This document shows, in pieces, positions 36,367 through 45,295 of a stretch of 64,000 nucleotides of DNA. Source of the stretch: Aeromicrobium terrae (GTDB taxonomy: Bacteria; Actinomycetota; Actinomycetes; Propionibacteriales; Nocardioidaceae); NCBI RefSeq assembly GCF_008039565.1, contig NZ_VDUX01000001.1, forward strand, positions 1 to 64,000, given 5' to 3'. A program made the position numbers and the translations under genes. Each line of letters starts with the position of its first letter. Position 1 is the first letter of the stretch. The notes below the pieces were generated by a model. It worked only from the letters and a program-made list of their open reading frames with translations. It ran no database searches and was not told where the DNA came from.

Positions 36367-37329
36367 GTGCAGCCAGAACAGCAGACCGTCGCCGACGTGG
36401 GGGAGTTCGGGCTCGTCGACCTCGTGCGCGAGCGCAGCGGCACCAACCAGCAGACCCTGATCGGTCCGGGCGACGACGCCGCCCATGTGCAGACCCGCGA
36501 CGGGACGTTCGTCGTCTCCACCGACCTCCTGGTCGAGGGCCGCCACTTCCGCCGCGACTGGTCGTCGGCCGGCGAGATCGGCCGCAAGGCCGCCGCCGCG
36601 AACCTGTCCGACATCAACGCGATGGGCGGCGTCGCCACGGTTCTCACCGTCGGGCTCGGCCTGCCGGCGGGCCTGATGGCGTCCTGGGTCACCGACCTCG
36701 CCGACGGGTTCGAGACCGAGTGCGCCCTGGTCGGTGCGCACGTGGTGGGTGGCGACGTCACGGCCGCCGACCAGATCGTCATCGCCGTGACGGCGATGGG
36801 CGACACGGTCCGCCCGATCACCCGCGGTGGGGCGGCCCCCGGCGACGTCGTGGCCGTCGCCGGCACGCTCGGCCTGGCGGGCGCCGGGTTCGCGGCGCTG
36901 AGCCGCGGGTTCCGGTCGCCGAAGGCCGCCGTCGACGCGCACCGCGTCCCGAGCCCGCCGTACGCCGCCGGTCCGCGGGCCGCCGACGCAGGCGCGACCG
37001 CGATGATCGACGTGAGCGACGGCCTGCTCGCCGACGTCGGCCACGTCGCCCAGGCCAGCAACGTCGTGATCGACCTGGAGTCGGAGCTGTTCGAGGTGCC
37101 GGAGGCCGTGCGGACCGTGGCCGAGGCCCTCGGCGCCGATCCGCTGCAGTTCGTCCTCACCGGGGGCGACGACTACGCGCTCGTCGCGACCTTCAGTGCC
37201 GCGACGGACCTGCCGGACGGCTGGACCCGCATCGGGTCGGTTCGGGACGTGTCCGCCGGGGAGCAGCCGACGGTTCTCGTCGACGGAGTCCGGCCGGAGG
37301 GCCCCACGGGCCACCGGCACTGGGTCTGA
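36367..37329 (+). CDS. thiL: thiamine-monophosphate kinase
   Basis: A 320-residue PurM/AIR-synthase-fold kinase that makes thiamine diphosphate from the monophosphate. The N-terminal GPGDDAAHV, STDLLVEGRHFRRDW and KAAAANLSDINAMGG, and the C-terminal DVSDGLLAD and LTGGDDYAL, are the family motifs with metal and phosphate ligands. The GTG at 36367 gives the normal N-terminus, although its ribosome binding site is weak. The gene is followed within three bases by the convergent amidase gene. Confidence 0.94.
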   Translation: MQPEQQTVADVGEFGLVDLVRERSGTNQQTLIGPGDDAAHVQTRDGTFVVSTDLLVEGRHFRRDWSSAGEIGRKAAAANLSDINAMGGVATVLTVGLGLPAGLMASWVTDLADGFETECALVGAHVVGGDVTAADQIVIAVTAMGDTVRPITRGGAAPGDVVAVAGTLGLAGAGFAALSRGFRSPKAAVDAHRVPSPPYAAGPRAADAGATAMIDVSDGLLADVGHVAQASNVVIDLESELFEVPEAVRTVAEALGADPLQFVLTGGDDYALVATFSAATDLPDGWTRIGSVRDVSAGEQPTVLVDGVRPEGPTGHRHWV

Positions 37330-37331
37330 CG

Positions 37332-38750
37332 TCAGTCCTGGATGCGTGCGAAGGGCGCGTCGGCCTCGAGCTCGAAGGCGAGCTCGAGCAGGGTGCGCTC
37401 GTCGCCGTGCTGTCCGGAGAAGTGCACGCCGATCGGCCGCCCGTCGGCGGTGCGCCCGAGCGGCAGGGAGACGGCGGGGGCGCCGGCGGTGTTGTTCAGC
37501 GGGGTGAACGCGGCGTAGGCGACCAGGCGCTCGAACATCTCCGGGAACTCGACGGCAGGAGAGAGATAGCCGATCTCGGGCGTCGTGTACCCGACGGTGG
37601 GCGACAGCACGACGTCGACACCCTCGGCGGCGAACGAGTCGCGGTAGACCTTCTCCGACCGCTTGAGGTTGCGGATGGTCATCGGGGTGCGCCAGGCCTG
37701 GCGGAGGAACCGGCCGGCAAGGAACTGGGTGAGCGGGTCGGTCTTCGAGGAGTCGAAGTCGGGGTGCATGACCCGTCGGCCGAACCGCTGCGTGGCGAAG
37801 GCGAGCAGGGCCCAGTAGTGCTGGAAGTCGCGCTTGAACGTCTCGCCGACGGGCAGCGGCACCGGGACGATCGTGTGGCCGAGCTTCTCCAGCCGGCGGG
37901 CGGTGGCCTCCACCGCGGCACGGGTCTCGTCGTCGGTGGGCGTCCCGGTGACCGAGTCGAGGATCAGCCCGACGCGCAGACGCCGGTCGGACGGTCCCTC
38001 GACGAGCCCGACGGGGGGCAGGCCCTTCGCGGGCTGGTGCGCCTCGGCGCCGGCAAGGAAGTGGGCGGTGTCGCGCACCGAGCGGGTGACGACGCCGTTG
38101 CTGACGATGTTCACCGGCATCGTCTTCGCCTCGACGGCGTCGACGACCCGACCTCGCGTGGGCTTCAGGCCGACGAGACCGCACGCGGCGGCCGGGATGC
38201 GGATGGACCCGCCGCCGTCGTTGGCATGGGCGATGGGCAGCGCGCCGGAGGCGACCAGCGCGGCGGCGCCACCTGACGAGGCGCCGCTGGAGTAGGCGGT
38301 GTGCCAGGGGTTGCGCGTGGGCGGCAGCGTGGGGTGCTCCGTGGTGGCGTTGAAGCCGAACTCGGGCATCGTCGTCTTGCCGAGGGTCAGGAGCCCGGTG
38401 GAGAGCAGCTGCGTCGTGAACGGAGCGTCGGCGGTGGCCGGCGTGGCCGGGACGGCGAGCGAGCCCTGCCGGGAGGGCAGGCCCGCGACGTCGGTGTTGT
38501 CCTTCACCATGCTCGGGACGCCGGAGAACACGCCCGGAGCGGGGGAGTCGGACTGCTCGAGCGCCCGCTCGAAGTCGCGGACCACGACGGCGTTCAGCGC
38601 CGGGTCGACGCGCTCGATGCGCGCGATGGCGGCCTCGATGGCCTCCCGCGCGCTGATCTCGCCCGCAGCAATGGAAGCGGCGACCCCGACTGCGTCGAGG
38701 TCGCCGAGTGCGTCGTCGCCGAAGGCGTGGACGCGGCCGTGCTCGGTCAG
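37332..38750 (-). CDS. amidase-signature family hydrolase
   Basis: A hydrolase of the amidase-signature family, 472 residues if started at 38750. The Ser-cisSer-Lys triad is intact: Lys in [11 protein letters not shown], cis-Ser in [12 protein letters not shown], and nucleophile Ser in [13 protein letters not shown]. The start is odd. No ATG, GTG or TTG lies between the rpmB stop and the conserved region. A CTG overlapping the rpmB stop (CTGA at 38747-38750) would mimic the ATGA couplings common here. The only canonical alternative is a GTG at 38912 inside rpmB, which would add 54 residues of rpmB-shadow sequence. The substrate is unknown. Confidence 0.85.
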   Translation of the reverse strand: MTEHGRVHAFGDDALGDLDAVGVAASIAAGEISAREAIEAAIARIERVDPALNAVVVRDFERALEQSDSPAPGVFSGVPSMVKDNTDVAGLPSRQGSLAVPATPATADAPFTTQLLSTGLLTLGKTTMPEFGFNATTEHPTLPPTRNPWHTAYSSGASSGGAAALVASGALPIAHANDGGGSIRIPAAACGLVGLKPTRGRVVDAVEAKTMPVNIVSNGVVTRSVRDTAHFLAGAEAHQPAKGLPPVGLVEGPSDRRLRVGLILDSVTGTPTDDETRAAVEATARRLEKLGHTIVPVPLPVGETFKRDFQHYWALLAFATQRFGRRVMHPDFDSSKTDPLTQFLAGRFLRQAWRTPMTIRNLKRSEKVYRDSFAAEGVDVVLSPTVGYTTPEIGYLSPAVEFPEMFERLVAYAAFTPLNNTAGAPAVSLPLGRTADGRPIGVHFSGQHGDERTLLELAFELEADAPFARIQD

Positions 38751-38932
38751 CGGGTGACCTTGCCGGCCTTGAGGCACGAGGTGCACACGTTCAGCCGCTT
38801 CGGGGTGCCCTCCACGACAGCGCGCACGCGCTGGATGTTGGGGTCGAAACGACGCTTGGTACGCCGGTGCGAGTGAGAGACGTTGTGGCCGAAGCCCGGT
38901 CCCTTGCCGCACACATCACAGACCGCTGCCAC
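38747..38932 (-). CDS. rpmB: 50S ribosomal protein L28
   Basis: A 61-residue bL28. [20 protein letters not shown] and the basic [12 protein letters not shown] are diagnostic. It has two CxxC pairs (Cys5/Cys8 and Cys50/Cys53), so it is the zinc-binding form. GTG at 38932 has AGGAG eight bases upstream. A TATTCT box at 39009-39014 is a candidate -10, giving a leader of about 70 bases. The amidase gene follows with overlap. Confidence 0.95.
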   Translation of the reverse strand: MAAVCDVCGKGPGFGHNVSHSHRRTKRRFDPNIQRVRAVVEGTPKRLNVCTSCLKAGKVTR

Positions 38933-39008
38933 AGCGACCACTCCTGAGAAATTCGTCCGGAACGTTTGAGGCGCCCGACCTGGCCGACGGCCGGCGGGCA
39001 ACCGCTCA

Positions 39009-39014
39009 AGAATA
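39009..39014 (-). promoter_or_regulatory. candidate -10 box for rpmB
   Basis: TATTCT read on the minus strand is the best -10 match between the HNH gene and rpmB. The expected transcript start is near 39002, some 70 bases before the rpmB GTG. No convincing -35 accompanies it. Confidence 0.4.
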
Positions 39015-39043
39015 GCCGACGCCACGGCCGCAGTGCTAATCGG

Positions 39044-40297
39044 TCAGGTTCTGAGCGGGACGGGTTCTCGGCGTTCTCGTCGGGTGCGGATCTCGTGGGC
39101 GATGCGTCGGATCTCGTTGGTCTCGCGATACGCGGCGAGTCGCCGCTTGTACGCCTCGCGTCCTGGGCGTGGGTCTCGGCCGTGGACCTCGTAGGCACCG
39201 GGCACGTCGGTGGCCTTGATCTGGAGGAGGCCGCGGTGGTGCAGATGATGACATCGGACGCAGTAGCCGATCAGGTCGTCGAGGTCGGTCTTGCCGTTCT
39301 CTGACCACGGCTTGACGTGATGGATCTCAAGATGCGTGTGACGGCATCCAGGTCCGGCACAGATGCCGCGCTGGCGAGCGATCACGGCGCGGCGTTGCTT
39401 CAGCGTGGCCAGCCGGTGGCTGCGACCGACGTTCAGGACGCGGGCTTGCGGGAGGGCCCCGTCGGTGAGGATGCCGGTGACGTCGGCACCGCACTTGAGG
39501 TAGTCGAGCAGCTGCGGGCCGATGGAGCCGAAGCCCTTGAGCTGGGCCGGGCGGTCGGCCTCGACGATCACGGAGATGTGGGGGCGGACGCCCTTGTCGG
39601 CCGGCAGGCCGGACTCCAGCAGCTTCGTGCAGAGCTCATCCAGTGCGGCGACGCGCCGCTGGGCGCCGGTACGGTCGTCGTCCTTGTCCTTGGGCGCGCT
39701 GAGCACGTCGTGGATGGCCTTGAGCTTGGCTCCGGTGATCGTGCCCAGGAAGCCGTTGAGGTGCCACCCGTCGGGCACGGCGTTGATCTGGATGTCCTCG
39801 CGGTCCATGCCCTCGGCCCACTTCTTGTCGAGCGAGTCGGGATAGATCGCCTCCCGCAGGTCGCGGATGATCGAGCGCAAAGTGGCCGGCTCGCTCGTCC
39901 GTGCGACGTCGAGCAGCCACGGCTCGGAGTCGCGCAGGATCTGCGGTCCGATGTGCTTGAGGCCGTAGGTGAAGGCCTCGACGTGCTTCAGGCGGATGCG
40001 TCCCGATCGGGCATCGGAGTCCACACCGTCGAGCATGCGCAGCGTCTGTCCGGCTCGTGCAAGTCGACGCGCCTCGCCGGCGTCGAGCCGCAGGTGGTTG
40101 CGCGACCAGGTGGAGATGGACGAGGCGCCGTCTGCCTCGAAGTCCCGGGTGCAGTCGAGCGTGGCCATGGCGTCGGCCTTGACGGCATCCAGTGCGTCCT
40201 GGGCCCGCTGTGCAGCCTTGAGGATCTCGGACGGATCACCCGACGACAGCGCGTGCGATGCCTCGCGCAGGGCCGCGATGGTGGGTGCCGGATCCAT
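39044..40297 (-). CDS. HNH endonuclease, DUF222 / 13E12-repeat family
   Basis: A 417-residue protein with a helical DUF222 domain (about 1-300) and a C-terminal HNH nuclease (about 335-390). The HNH core is CAGPGCRHTH, EIHHVKPWSENG, then the segment ending YCVRCHHLHH, so the zinc cysteines and catalytic His are present. The usual Asn of the motif (TDLDN) is Asp here. The start at 40297 was preferred to the upstream ATG at 40318 because TATGCT stands six bases before it, with a LexA-like box just upstream. This family is multicopy in actinobacteria, and its cellular role is unknown. Confidence 0.88.
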   Translation of the reverse strand: MDPAPTIAALREASHALSSGDPSEILKAAQRAQDALDAVKADAMATLDCTRDFEADGASSISTWSRNHLRLDAGEARRLARAGQTLRMLDGVDSDARSGRIRLKHVEAFTYGLKHIGPQILRDSEPWLLDVARTSEPATLRSIIRDLREAIYPDSLDKKWAEGMDREDIQINAVPDGWHLNGFLGTITGAKLKAIHDVLSAPKDKDDDRTGAQRRVAALDELCTKLLESGLPADKGVRPHISVIVEADRPAQLKGFGSIGPQLLDYLKCGADVTGILTDGALPQARVLNVGRSHRLATLKQRRAVIARQRGICAGPGCRHTHLEIHHVKPWSENGKTDLDDLIGYCVRCHHLHHRGLLQIKATDVPGAYEVHGRDPRPGREAYKRRLAAYRETNEIRRIAHEIRTRRERREPVPLRT

Positions 40298-40303
40298 GTC
40301 TCC

Positions 40304-40326
40304 AGCATACTCGAACATACGATCGA
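40304..40326 (-). promoter_or_regulatory. LexA (SOS)-like box and -10 of the HNH gene
   Basis: TCGAAC-ATAC-GATCGA at 40311-40326 matches the actinobacterial SOS box TCGAAC(N4)GTTCGA at 11 of 12 fixed positions. Read on the minus strand it lies directly upstream of TATGCT (40304-40309), itself six bases before the ATG at 40297. LexA bound there would block the promoter. In M. tuberculosis several 13E12-family genes are known to be LexA-controlled, which fits. Confidence 0.7.
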
Positions 40327-40364
40327 AAACCAGTGGAAAACCCTGTGGATTCAGCGAATTTCGG

Positions 40365-40506
40365 TCACCGGTAGTCCCTGCCTCGCTCGTCGAGGAGGGC
40401 CTCGGTCTTCTGCTGGTCGGTGGCCAGCGCGATCTCCTGGGCGACTGCTGCGCACGGAGGCCAGCGCTCGCAGGGTGTGCTCGGCGACCGCGACACGGAG
40501 TTCCAT
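40365..40506 (-). pseudogene. possible frameshifted small gene
   Basis: An ATG at 40506 opens MELRVAVAEHTLRALASVR, and one base out of frame the reading continues VAQEIALATDQQKTEALLDE and ends at 40365. Joined by a single-base shift near 40448 this gives about 46 residues of charged, helical composition unlike a random frame. It may be a broken gene, a sequencing error, or chance. I recognise no family. Apart from this and two promoter boxes, 40298-40544 holds nothing else. Confidence 0.25.
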
Positions 40507-40544
40507 CCAGAACCGCGTGCCTGATCGGCGGATAACCTCCAGGC

Positions 40545-42134
40545 ATGGCCCTGACGCTGCGCGCCGACGCGTTCCGCGACTGGACCAGGCTGTGCGTCGA
40601 CGCCCTGTCCTCGGCTCGCGCGGAGATCGACGCCCTCAACGTCTTCCCGGTGCCCGACAGCGACACCGGCACCAACGCCTACCTCACGTTCGTCGCCGGG
40701 ATCGACGCCTTGGAGCCGCTCGGTCCGGAGGCCGGCCTGGCCGAGCTGGTGAAGGAGTACACCGACGGTCTGCTGCGCGGAGCGAAGGGCAATTGCGGCG
40801 TCATCCTCAGCCAGCTGGTCCGGGCGGTGTTCCGCGACCTGAGCCTCTCCGAGGAGGTCTCCGCGGACGCGGTGGCGCACTCGTTCCGGGCGGCGTCCGA
40901 CGCCGCGTACGCCGCGGTCGGCCGCCCCGTCGAGGGCACGATCCTCACCGTCGCCGCGGCCGCGGCAGCAGGTGCCGAGACCGCGGTCCAGGTCGGTGTC
41001 GCCGCACGCGAGGTGTTCGCCCGCGCGGCGCTCGCCGCCCGCGAGGCCCTGGCCCGCACGCCGATGCAGCTGGAGCGCCTCGCCAAGGCCGGAGTGGTCG
41101 ACGCCGGCGGTCGCGCCCTCGTGGTCGTGCTCGACGCCACGGAGCAGGCGTTCACCGGCCGCGCCCCCGACCCCGTCGCCCACCAGGTGCCCGTGCCCAC
41201 GGTCGCCGGCGAGGACCTCGTCGAGGGCGGACCCGGCTACGAGGTGATGTACCTCCTGGAGGCCGACGACGACCGCATCCCGGCGCTCCGGACGCTGCTC
41301 GACGGTCTGGGCGACTCGCTCGTCGTGGTCGGCGGCGAGCGGCTCTGGAACGTGCACGTCCACGTCGACGACGTCGGCGCCGCGATCGAGGCCGGTCTCG
41401 CGGCCGGCCGTCCGTACCGGATCGCCGTCACCCACTTCGCCGACCAGATCGCCCGGCAGCGCACGGTCCGCCGGACCCGCGCGGTCGTCGCCGCCACCAC
41501 GGGACCGGGTCTCGGGGCCCTGTGCCGCGAGGCCGGCGCCCACGTGCTCGAGTTCACCCGGGCCGAGCCCATCGGCGTCGACCGCATGGTCTCCGTTCTC
41601 CACGACGCCGGCGCGGACGAGGTCGTCGTCCTGCCCAACAACCCGCGGTTCGTCGGGCTGTTCGAGGCGGCCGCCACCCAGGCGCGCCAGGACGGGATTC
41701 GAGTCGCGGTCATCCCCACCACGGCACAGGTGCAGGGACTGGCGGCCCTCGCCGTCCACGACCCCGGCCTCGACTTCGACGCGGACGTCGTCGCCATGTC
41801 CAGTGCCGCGGCGCACACCCAGCACGGCGCCGTCACGATCGCCCTCGAGCCCGGCATGACGATGGCCGGGCCCTGCGAGGCGGGTGACGTGCTCGGCGTG
41901 GTGTCCGGCGACTTCGCGTTCGTCGGGCAGGACCTCGCCGCGGTCGCCGGCGACGTCGTCGACCGCCTCCTGACGCCCGGCGTCGAGATGCTCACCATCG
42001 TCACGGGCGCCGATGCCGATCCCGAGCTGGCCGAGGACCTCACCCGCCGGGTCAAGGACGCCCGCGTCGACGTCGACGTGGTCGTCTACGACGGGGGCCA
42101 GGAGCACTACCCGCTGTTCGTCGCGGTGGAGTGA
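40545..42134 (+). CDS. DAK2-domain protein (YloV/FakA-like kinase)
   Basis: A 529-residue protein of the FakA/YloV type. The N-terminal DAK2 (dihydroxyacetone-kinase L) domain has LNVFPVPDSDTGTNAYLT, with the Asp residues that bind Mg-ATP, and GAKGNCGVILSQ. The C-terminal half is the DegV-interacting domain with a conserved His pair (WNVHVHVDD). In Firmicutes FakA phosphorylates fatty acids held by FakB/DegV proteins. Whether that holds in actinobacteria is unproven, and no DegV gene is in the window. TAACCT six bases before the ATG implies a leaderless start. It precedes recG and overlaps it. Confidence 0.88.
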   Translation: MALTLRADAFRDWTRLCVDALSSARAEIDALNVFPVPDSDTGTNAYLTFVAGIDALEPLGPEAGLAELVKEYTDGLLRGAKGNCGVILSQLVRAVFRDLSLSEEVSADAVAHSFRAASDAAYAAVGRPVEGTILTVAAAAAAGAETAVQVGVAAREVFARAALAAREALARTPMQLERLAKAGVVDAGGRALVVVLDATEQAFTGRAPDPVAHQVPVPTVAGEDLVEGGPGYEVMYLLEADDDRIPALRTLLDGLGDSLVVVGGERLWNVHVHVDDVGAAIEAGLAAGRPYRIAVTHFADQIARQRTVRRTRAVVAATTGPGLGALCREAGAHVLEFTRAEPIGVDRMVSVLHDAGADEVVVLPNNPRFVGLFEAAATQARQDGIRVAVIPTTAQVQGLAALAVHDPGLDFDADVVAMSSAAAHTQHGAVTIALEPGMTMAGPCEAGDVLGVVSGDFAFVGQDLAAVAGDVVDRLLTPGVEMLTIVTGADADPELAEDLTRRVKDARVDVDVVVYDGGQEHYPLFVAVE

Positions 42135-44272
42135 TGGTCGACCTCAGCACCCGGCTCCGCTCCGTCGTCGGCGACAAGACCGCCAAGGCCCTCGAGACGG
42201 CGTTCGGCATGGTCACGGTCGACGACCTGCTGCGGCACTACCCGCGCCGGTACGTCGGCGTGGGCGAGCTGAGTGACCTGTCGACCCTGCGGCCCGGGCA
42301 GTACGCCACGATCCTCGCCCGCGTGGTGTCGGCCAAGAACTACTCGTTCGGGCCGGGCGGCAAGCGGACGCGCACCGAGGTGATCGTGACCGACGGCACC
42401 GGCCGCCTGACGCTGACGTTCTTCCAGCAGGCCTGGCGGCTGAAGACCCTTGCCGAGGGGACGGTCGGCTTGTTCGCCGGCGAGGTGGGCGAGTTCCGCG
42501 GCACGCCGCAGCTCACGCACCCGATCTTCGAGCCCGTCAGCGACGAGGACGGCCCGAGCGAGGACTCCCGCCTGGCGCGGGGGATCATCCCGATCTACCC
42601 CGCCAGCGCGAAGGTGACCTCCTTCAGCCTGGAGCGGTCCGTGGCGCAGGCCCTCGCCGTCGTCGACCTCGGCGAGGACCCGCTCCCTGCGGAGGTGCGC
42701 GCCGCCCGCGGGCTGGCCGACCAGGCGGAGGCGTTCGAGCACATTCACCGCCCACGGGCGAAGGAGCAGTGGCAGCGCGCTCGCGACCGCTTCCGGTTCG
42801 AGGAGGCGTTCGTGCTGCAGAGCGTGTTCGCCCAGCGTCGCCACGTCGTCGAGCACGACCGCGCCACCGCCCGCGAGCAGGTGCCGGACGGCTTGCGCGA
42901 GCGGTTCGCCGAGCGGCTGCCGTTCACGCTCACGAGAGGCCAGCGCGAGGTGGCCGACGTGATCGCGGCGGACCTGGCCAGGACCCACCCGATGCACCGG
43001 CTGCTGCAGGGCGAGGTCGGCTCCGGCAAGACGGTCGTCGCCCTGCTCGCGATGCTGCAGGTCGTCGACGCCGGCGGCCAGGCGGCGCTGCTGGCCCCCA
43101 CCGAGGTGCTCGCCGCCCAGCACCACCGGGCCATCTCCACACTCCTCGGCGACCTCGCGCAGGGCGGCATGCTGGGGGGCGCGGACCGGGCCACCCGGGT
43201 GCAGCTGCTCACCGGCTCGCTCGGCGCCAAGGCCCGTCGCGAGGCGCTCGACGACGCCGCGTCGGGCGAGGCCGGCATCGTCGTCGGTACCCACGCGCTC
43301 ATCCAGGAGGGTGTCGAGTTCGCCGACCTCGGCCTCCTCGTCGTCGACGAGCAGCACCGCTTCGGTGTGGAGCAGCGGTCGGCGCTCGTCGACCGGTCGG
43401 AGGTCAAGCCGCACGTCCTCGTCATGACGGCCACTCCGATCCCGCGCACCGTGGCGATGACCGTGTTCGGCGACCTCGAGACGTCCACGCTGCGCGAGCT
43501 GCCGGCCGGCCGACAGCCGGTGCAGACCACCGTCGTGCCCGCGGCCGAGCGCCCTGAGTGGCTGGCCCGCGCCTGGGAGCGCGTCCGCGAGGAGGTCGCC
43601 AAGGGTCGGCAGGCGTACGTCGTCGTCTCGCGCATCGGGACCGGTGGAGGCGACGAGGACAAGGACACGACGTCCCTGGTGGACCTGCACGACGAGCTCG
43701 TCGGCGGTCCACTGAGCGGGCTCCGCCTGGCGATGCTGCACGGCCAGCTCCCGGCCGACGAGAAGGACGCGGTCATGCGGTCGTTCGCTGCCGGGGAGAT
43801 CGACGTGCTGGTCGCCACCACGGTGGTCGAGGTCGGCGTCGACGTCCCGAACGCCACCGTCATGGTCGTGATGGACGCCGACCGGTTCGGCCTCTCGCAG
43901 CTGCACCAGCTGCGCGGCCGCGTCGGTCGCGGCTCCGAGCCCGGGCTCTGCCTCCTCGTCACGAACAGCGAGGTGGAGACCTCCCGCGAGCGCCTCGCCG
44001 CCGTCGCCGCCACCAGCGACGGCTTCGAGCTCTCGCAGCTCGACGTCGAGCTGCGGCACGAGGGCGACGTCCTCGGCTCGCGGCAGTCCGGCGTGCGCTC
44101 GAGCCTGCGTCTGCTGTCGGTGGTGCGCCACGAGGACGTCATCGTCGACGCCCGCGACGCCGCGCAGGCCGTCGTGGAGTCCGACCCGACGCTCGCCGAG
44201 CACCCCGCGCTGGCCGCCGCGATCCGCGCGCTCGAGGAGACCGAGCAGGCCGACTACCTGGAACGGACATGA
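42134..44272 (+). CDS. recG: ATP-dependent DNA helicase RecG
   Basis: A 712-residue helicase that reverses stalled forks and branch-migrates junctions. The N-terminal OB wedge domain covers about 1-250. Walker A is LLQGEVGSGKTVVAL, the DEQH box is VVDEQHRFGVEQR, and MTATPIPRTVAM and the C-terminal QLHQLRGRVGRGSE follow. The ATG at 42134 overlaps the stop of the DAK2 gene by one base; a GTG one codon earlier is possible. The stop overlaps rsmD (ATGA). Confidence 0.96.
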   Translation: MVDLSTRLRSVVGDKTAKALETAFGMVTVDDLLRHYPRRYVGVGELSDLSTLRPGQYATILARVVSAKNYSFGPGGKRTRTEVIVTDGTGRLTLTFFQQAWRLKTLAEGTVGLFAGEVGEFRGTPQLTHPIFEPVSDEDGPSEDSRLARGIIPIYPASAKVTSFSLERSVAQALAVVDLGEDPLPAEVRAARGLADQAEAFEHIHRPRAKEQWQRARDRFRFEEAFVLQSVFAQRRHVVEHDRATAREQVPDGLRERFAERLPFTLTRGQREVADVIAADLARTHPMHRLLQGEVGSGKTVVALLAMLQVVDAGGQAALLAPTEVLAAQHHRAISTLLGDLAQGGMLGGADRATRVQLLTGSLGAKARREALDDAASGEAGIVVGTHALIQEGVEFADLGLLVVDEQHRFGVEQRSALVDRSEVKPHVLVMTATPIPRTVAMTVFGDLETSTLRELPAGRQPVQTTVVPAAERPEWLARAWERVREEVAKGRQAYVVVSRIGTGGGDEDKDTTSLVDLHDELVGGPLSGLRLAMLHGQLPADEKDAVMRSFAAGEIDVLVATTVVEVGVDVPNATVMVVMDADRFGLSQLHQLRGRVGRGSEPGLCLLVTNSEVETSRERLAAVAATSDGFELSQLDVELRHEGDVLGSRQSGVRSSLRLLSVVRHEDVIVDARDAAQAVVESDPTLAEHPALAAAIRALEETEQADYLERT

Positions 44273-44814
44273 CGCGCATCGTCTCCGGGCGCTGGGGCGG
44301 CCGGCGCCTCCGGACGCCCAAGGGCGACGGCACCCGGCCAACCTCGGACCGGGTCCGGGAGGCGATGTTCTCGTCCCTGGAGTCGATGCTCGGGGGTTTC
44401 GAGGACGTGCGCGTTCTCGACCTGTTCGCCGGCTCGGGGGCACTGGCTCTGGAGGCGCTGTCACGAGGGGCCCTGGGTGCCGATCTCGTCGAGTCGGACC
44501 GCCGTGCTGCGGCAGTCGTCGCTGCGAACATCCGAGAGCTCAGCGCCGACGCGCGGCTGCACCGGACGACCGCTCAGCGATTCGTCGCCGGAGAGGAGAC
44601 GAACGAGTACGACCTCGTCTTCCTCGACCCGCCCTACGCGACGACGACCGACGAGATCCACGAGCTCCTGCGCACGCTGCGGCGCCAGGACTGTCTGACC
44701 CACGGGCTGGCCGTCGTCGAGCGGTCCTCGCGGACCCCGTTCACCTGGCCGGACGGCTTCGAAGCCGTCCGCGACAAGGCCTATGGGGAGACGCACCTTT
44801 GGTACGGTCGCTGA
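44269..44814 (+). CDS. rsmD: 16S rRNA (guanine(966)-N(2))-methyltransferase
   Basis: A 181-residue SAM-dependent methyltransferase of G966 in 16S rRNA. The SAM motif is VLDLFAGSGALALEALSRGA at about 45-64, and the catalytic FLDPPYA motif is at about 120. The N-terminal MTRIVSGRWGGRRLRTPKG is typical. It starts within the recG stop and ends one base before coaD, a conserved recG-rsmD-coaD order. Confidence 0.95.
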   Translation: MTRIVSGRWGGRRLRTPKGDGTRPTSDRVREAMFSSLESMLGGFEDVRVLDLFAGSGALALEALSRGALGADLVESDRRAAAVVAANIRELSADARLHRTTAQRFVAGEETNEYDLVFLDPPYATTTDEIHELLRTLRRQDCLTHGLAVVERSSRTPFTWPDGFEAVRDKAYGETHLWYGR

Positions 44815-44815
44815 C

Positions 44816-45295
44816 ATGACGAAGGTCGTGTGCCCCGGCTCGTTCGACCCGGTCACCAACGGTCATCTCGACATCGTCGGCCGCGCCTCCCGTCTGTTCG
44901 ACGAGGTCGTCGTCGCGGTCCTGGTGAACGAGAAGAAGTCCTCGCTGTTCTCCATCGACGAGCGCATCGACATGCTGGGCCGCGCCACCACGGAGCTGCC
45001 CAACGTCACCGTCGCGTCGTTCACCGGCCTGCTCGTGGACTTCTGCACCGAGAACGACGTCTCGGCCATCGTCAAGGGCCTGCGCGCCGTCTCCGACTTC
45101 GACTACGAGCTGCAGATGGCCCAGATGAACAGCAGCCTCACCGACGTCGACACGATCTTCATCCCCACCAGCCCGGAGTACTCCTACCTGGCGTCCAGCC
45201 TGGTCAAGGAGGTCGCCAAGGGGGGCGGCGACGTCAGCCGGCTCGTGCCCGACTTCGTGCTGGAGCAGATGACCCAGCGCTTCGCCGAGAGCTAG
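44816..45295 (+). CDS. coaD: phosphopantetheine adenylyltransferase
   Basis: A 159-residue hexameric enzyme for the penultimate step of coenzyme A synthesis. VCPGSFDPVTNGHLDIV at the N-terminus is the nucleotidyltransferase motif. KGLRAVSDFDYELQMAQMN and the segment SSLVKEVAKGGGDVS are conserved. The start at 44816 matches the family and is seven bases after TACGGT, suggesting its own leaderless promoter inside the end of rsmD. The stop overlaps the convergent dinB stop. Confidence 0.97.
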   Translation: MTKVVCPGSFDPVTNGHLDIVGRASRLFDEVVVAVLVNEKKSSLFSIDERIDMLGRATTELPNVTVASFTGLLVDFCTENDVSAIVKGLRAVSDFDYELQMAQMNSSLTDVDTIFIPTSPEYSYLASSLVKEVAKGGGDVSRLVPDFVLEQMTQRFAES

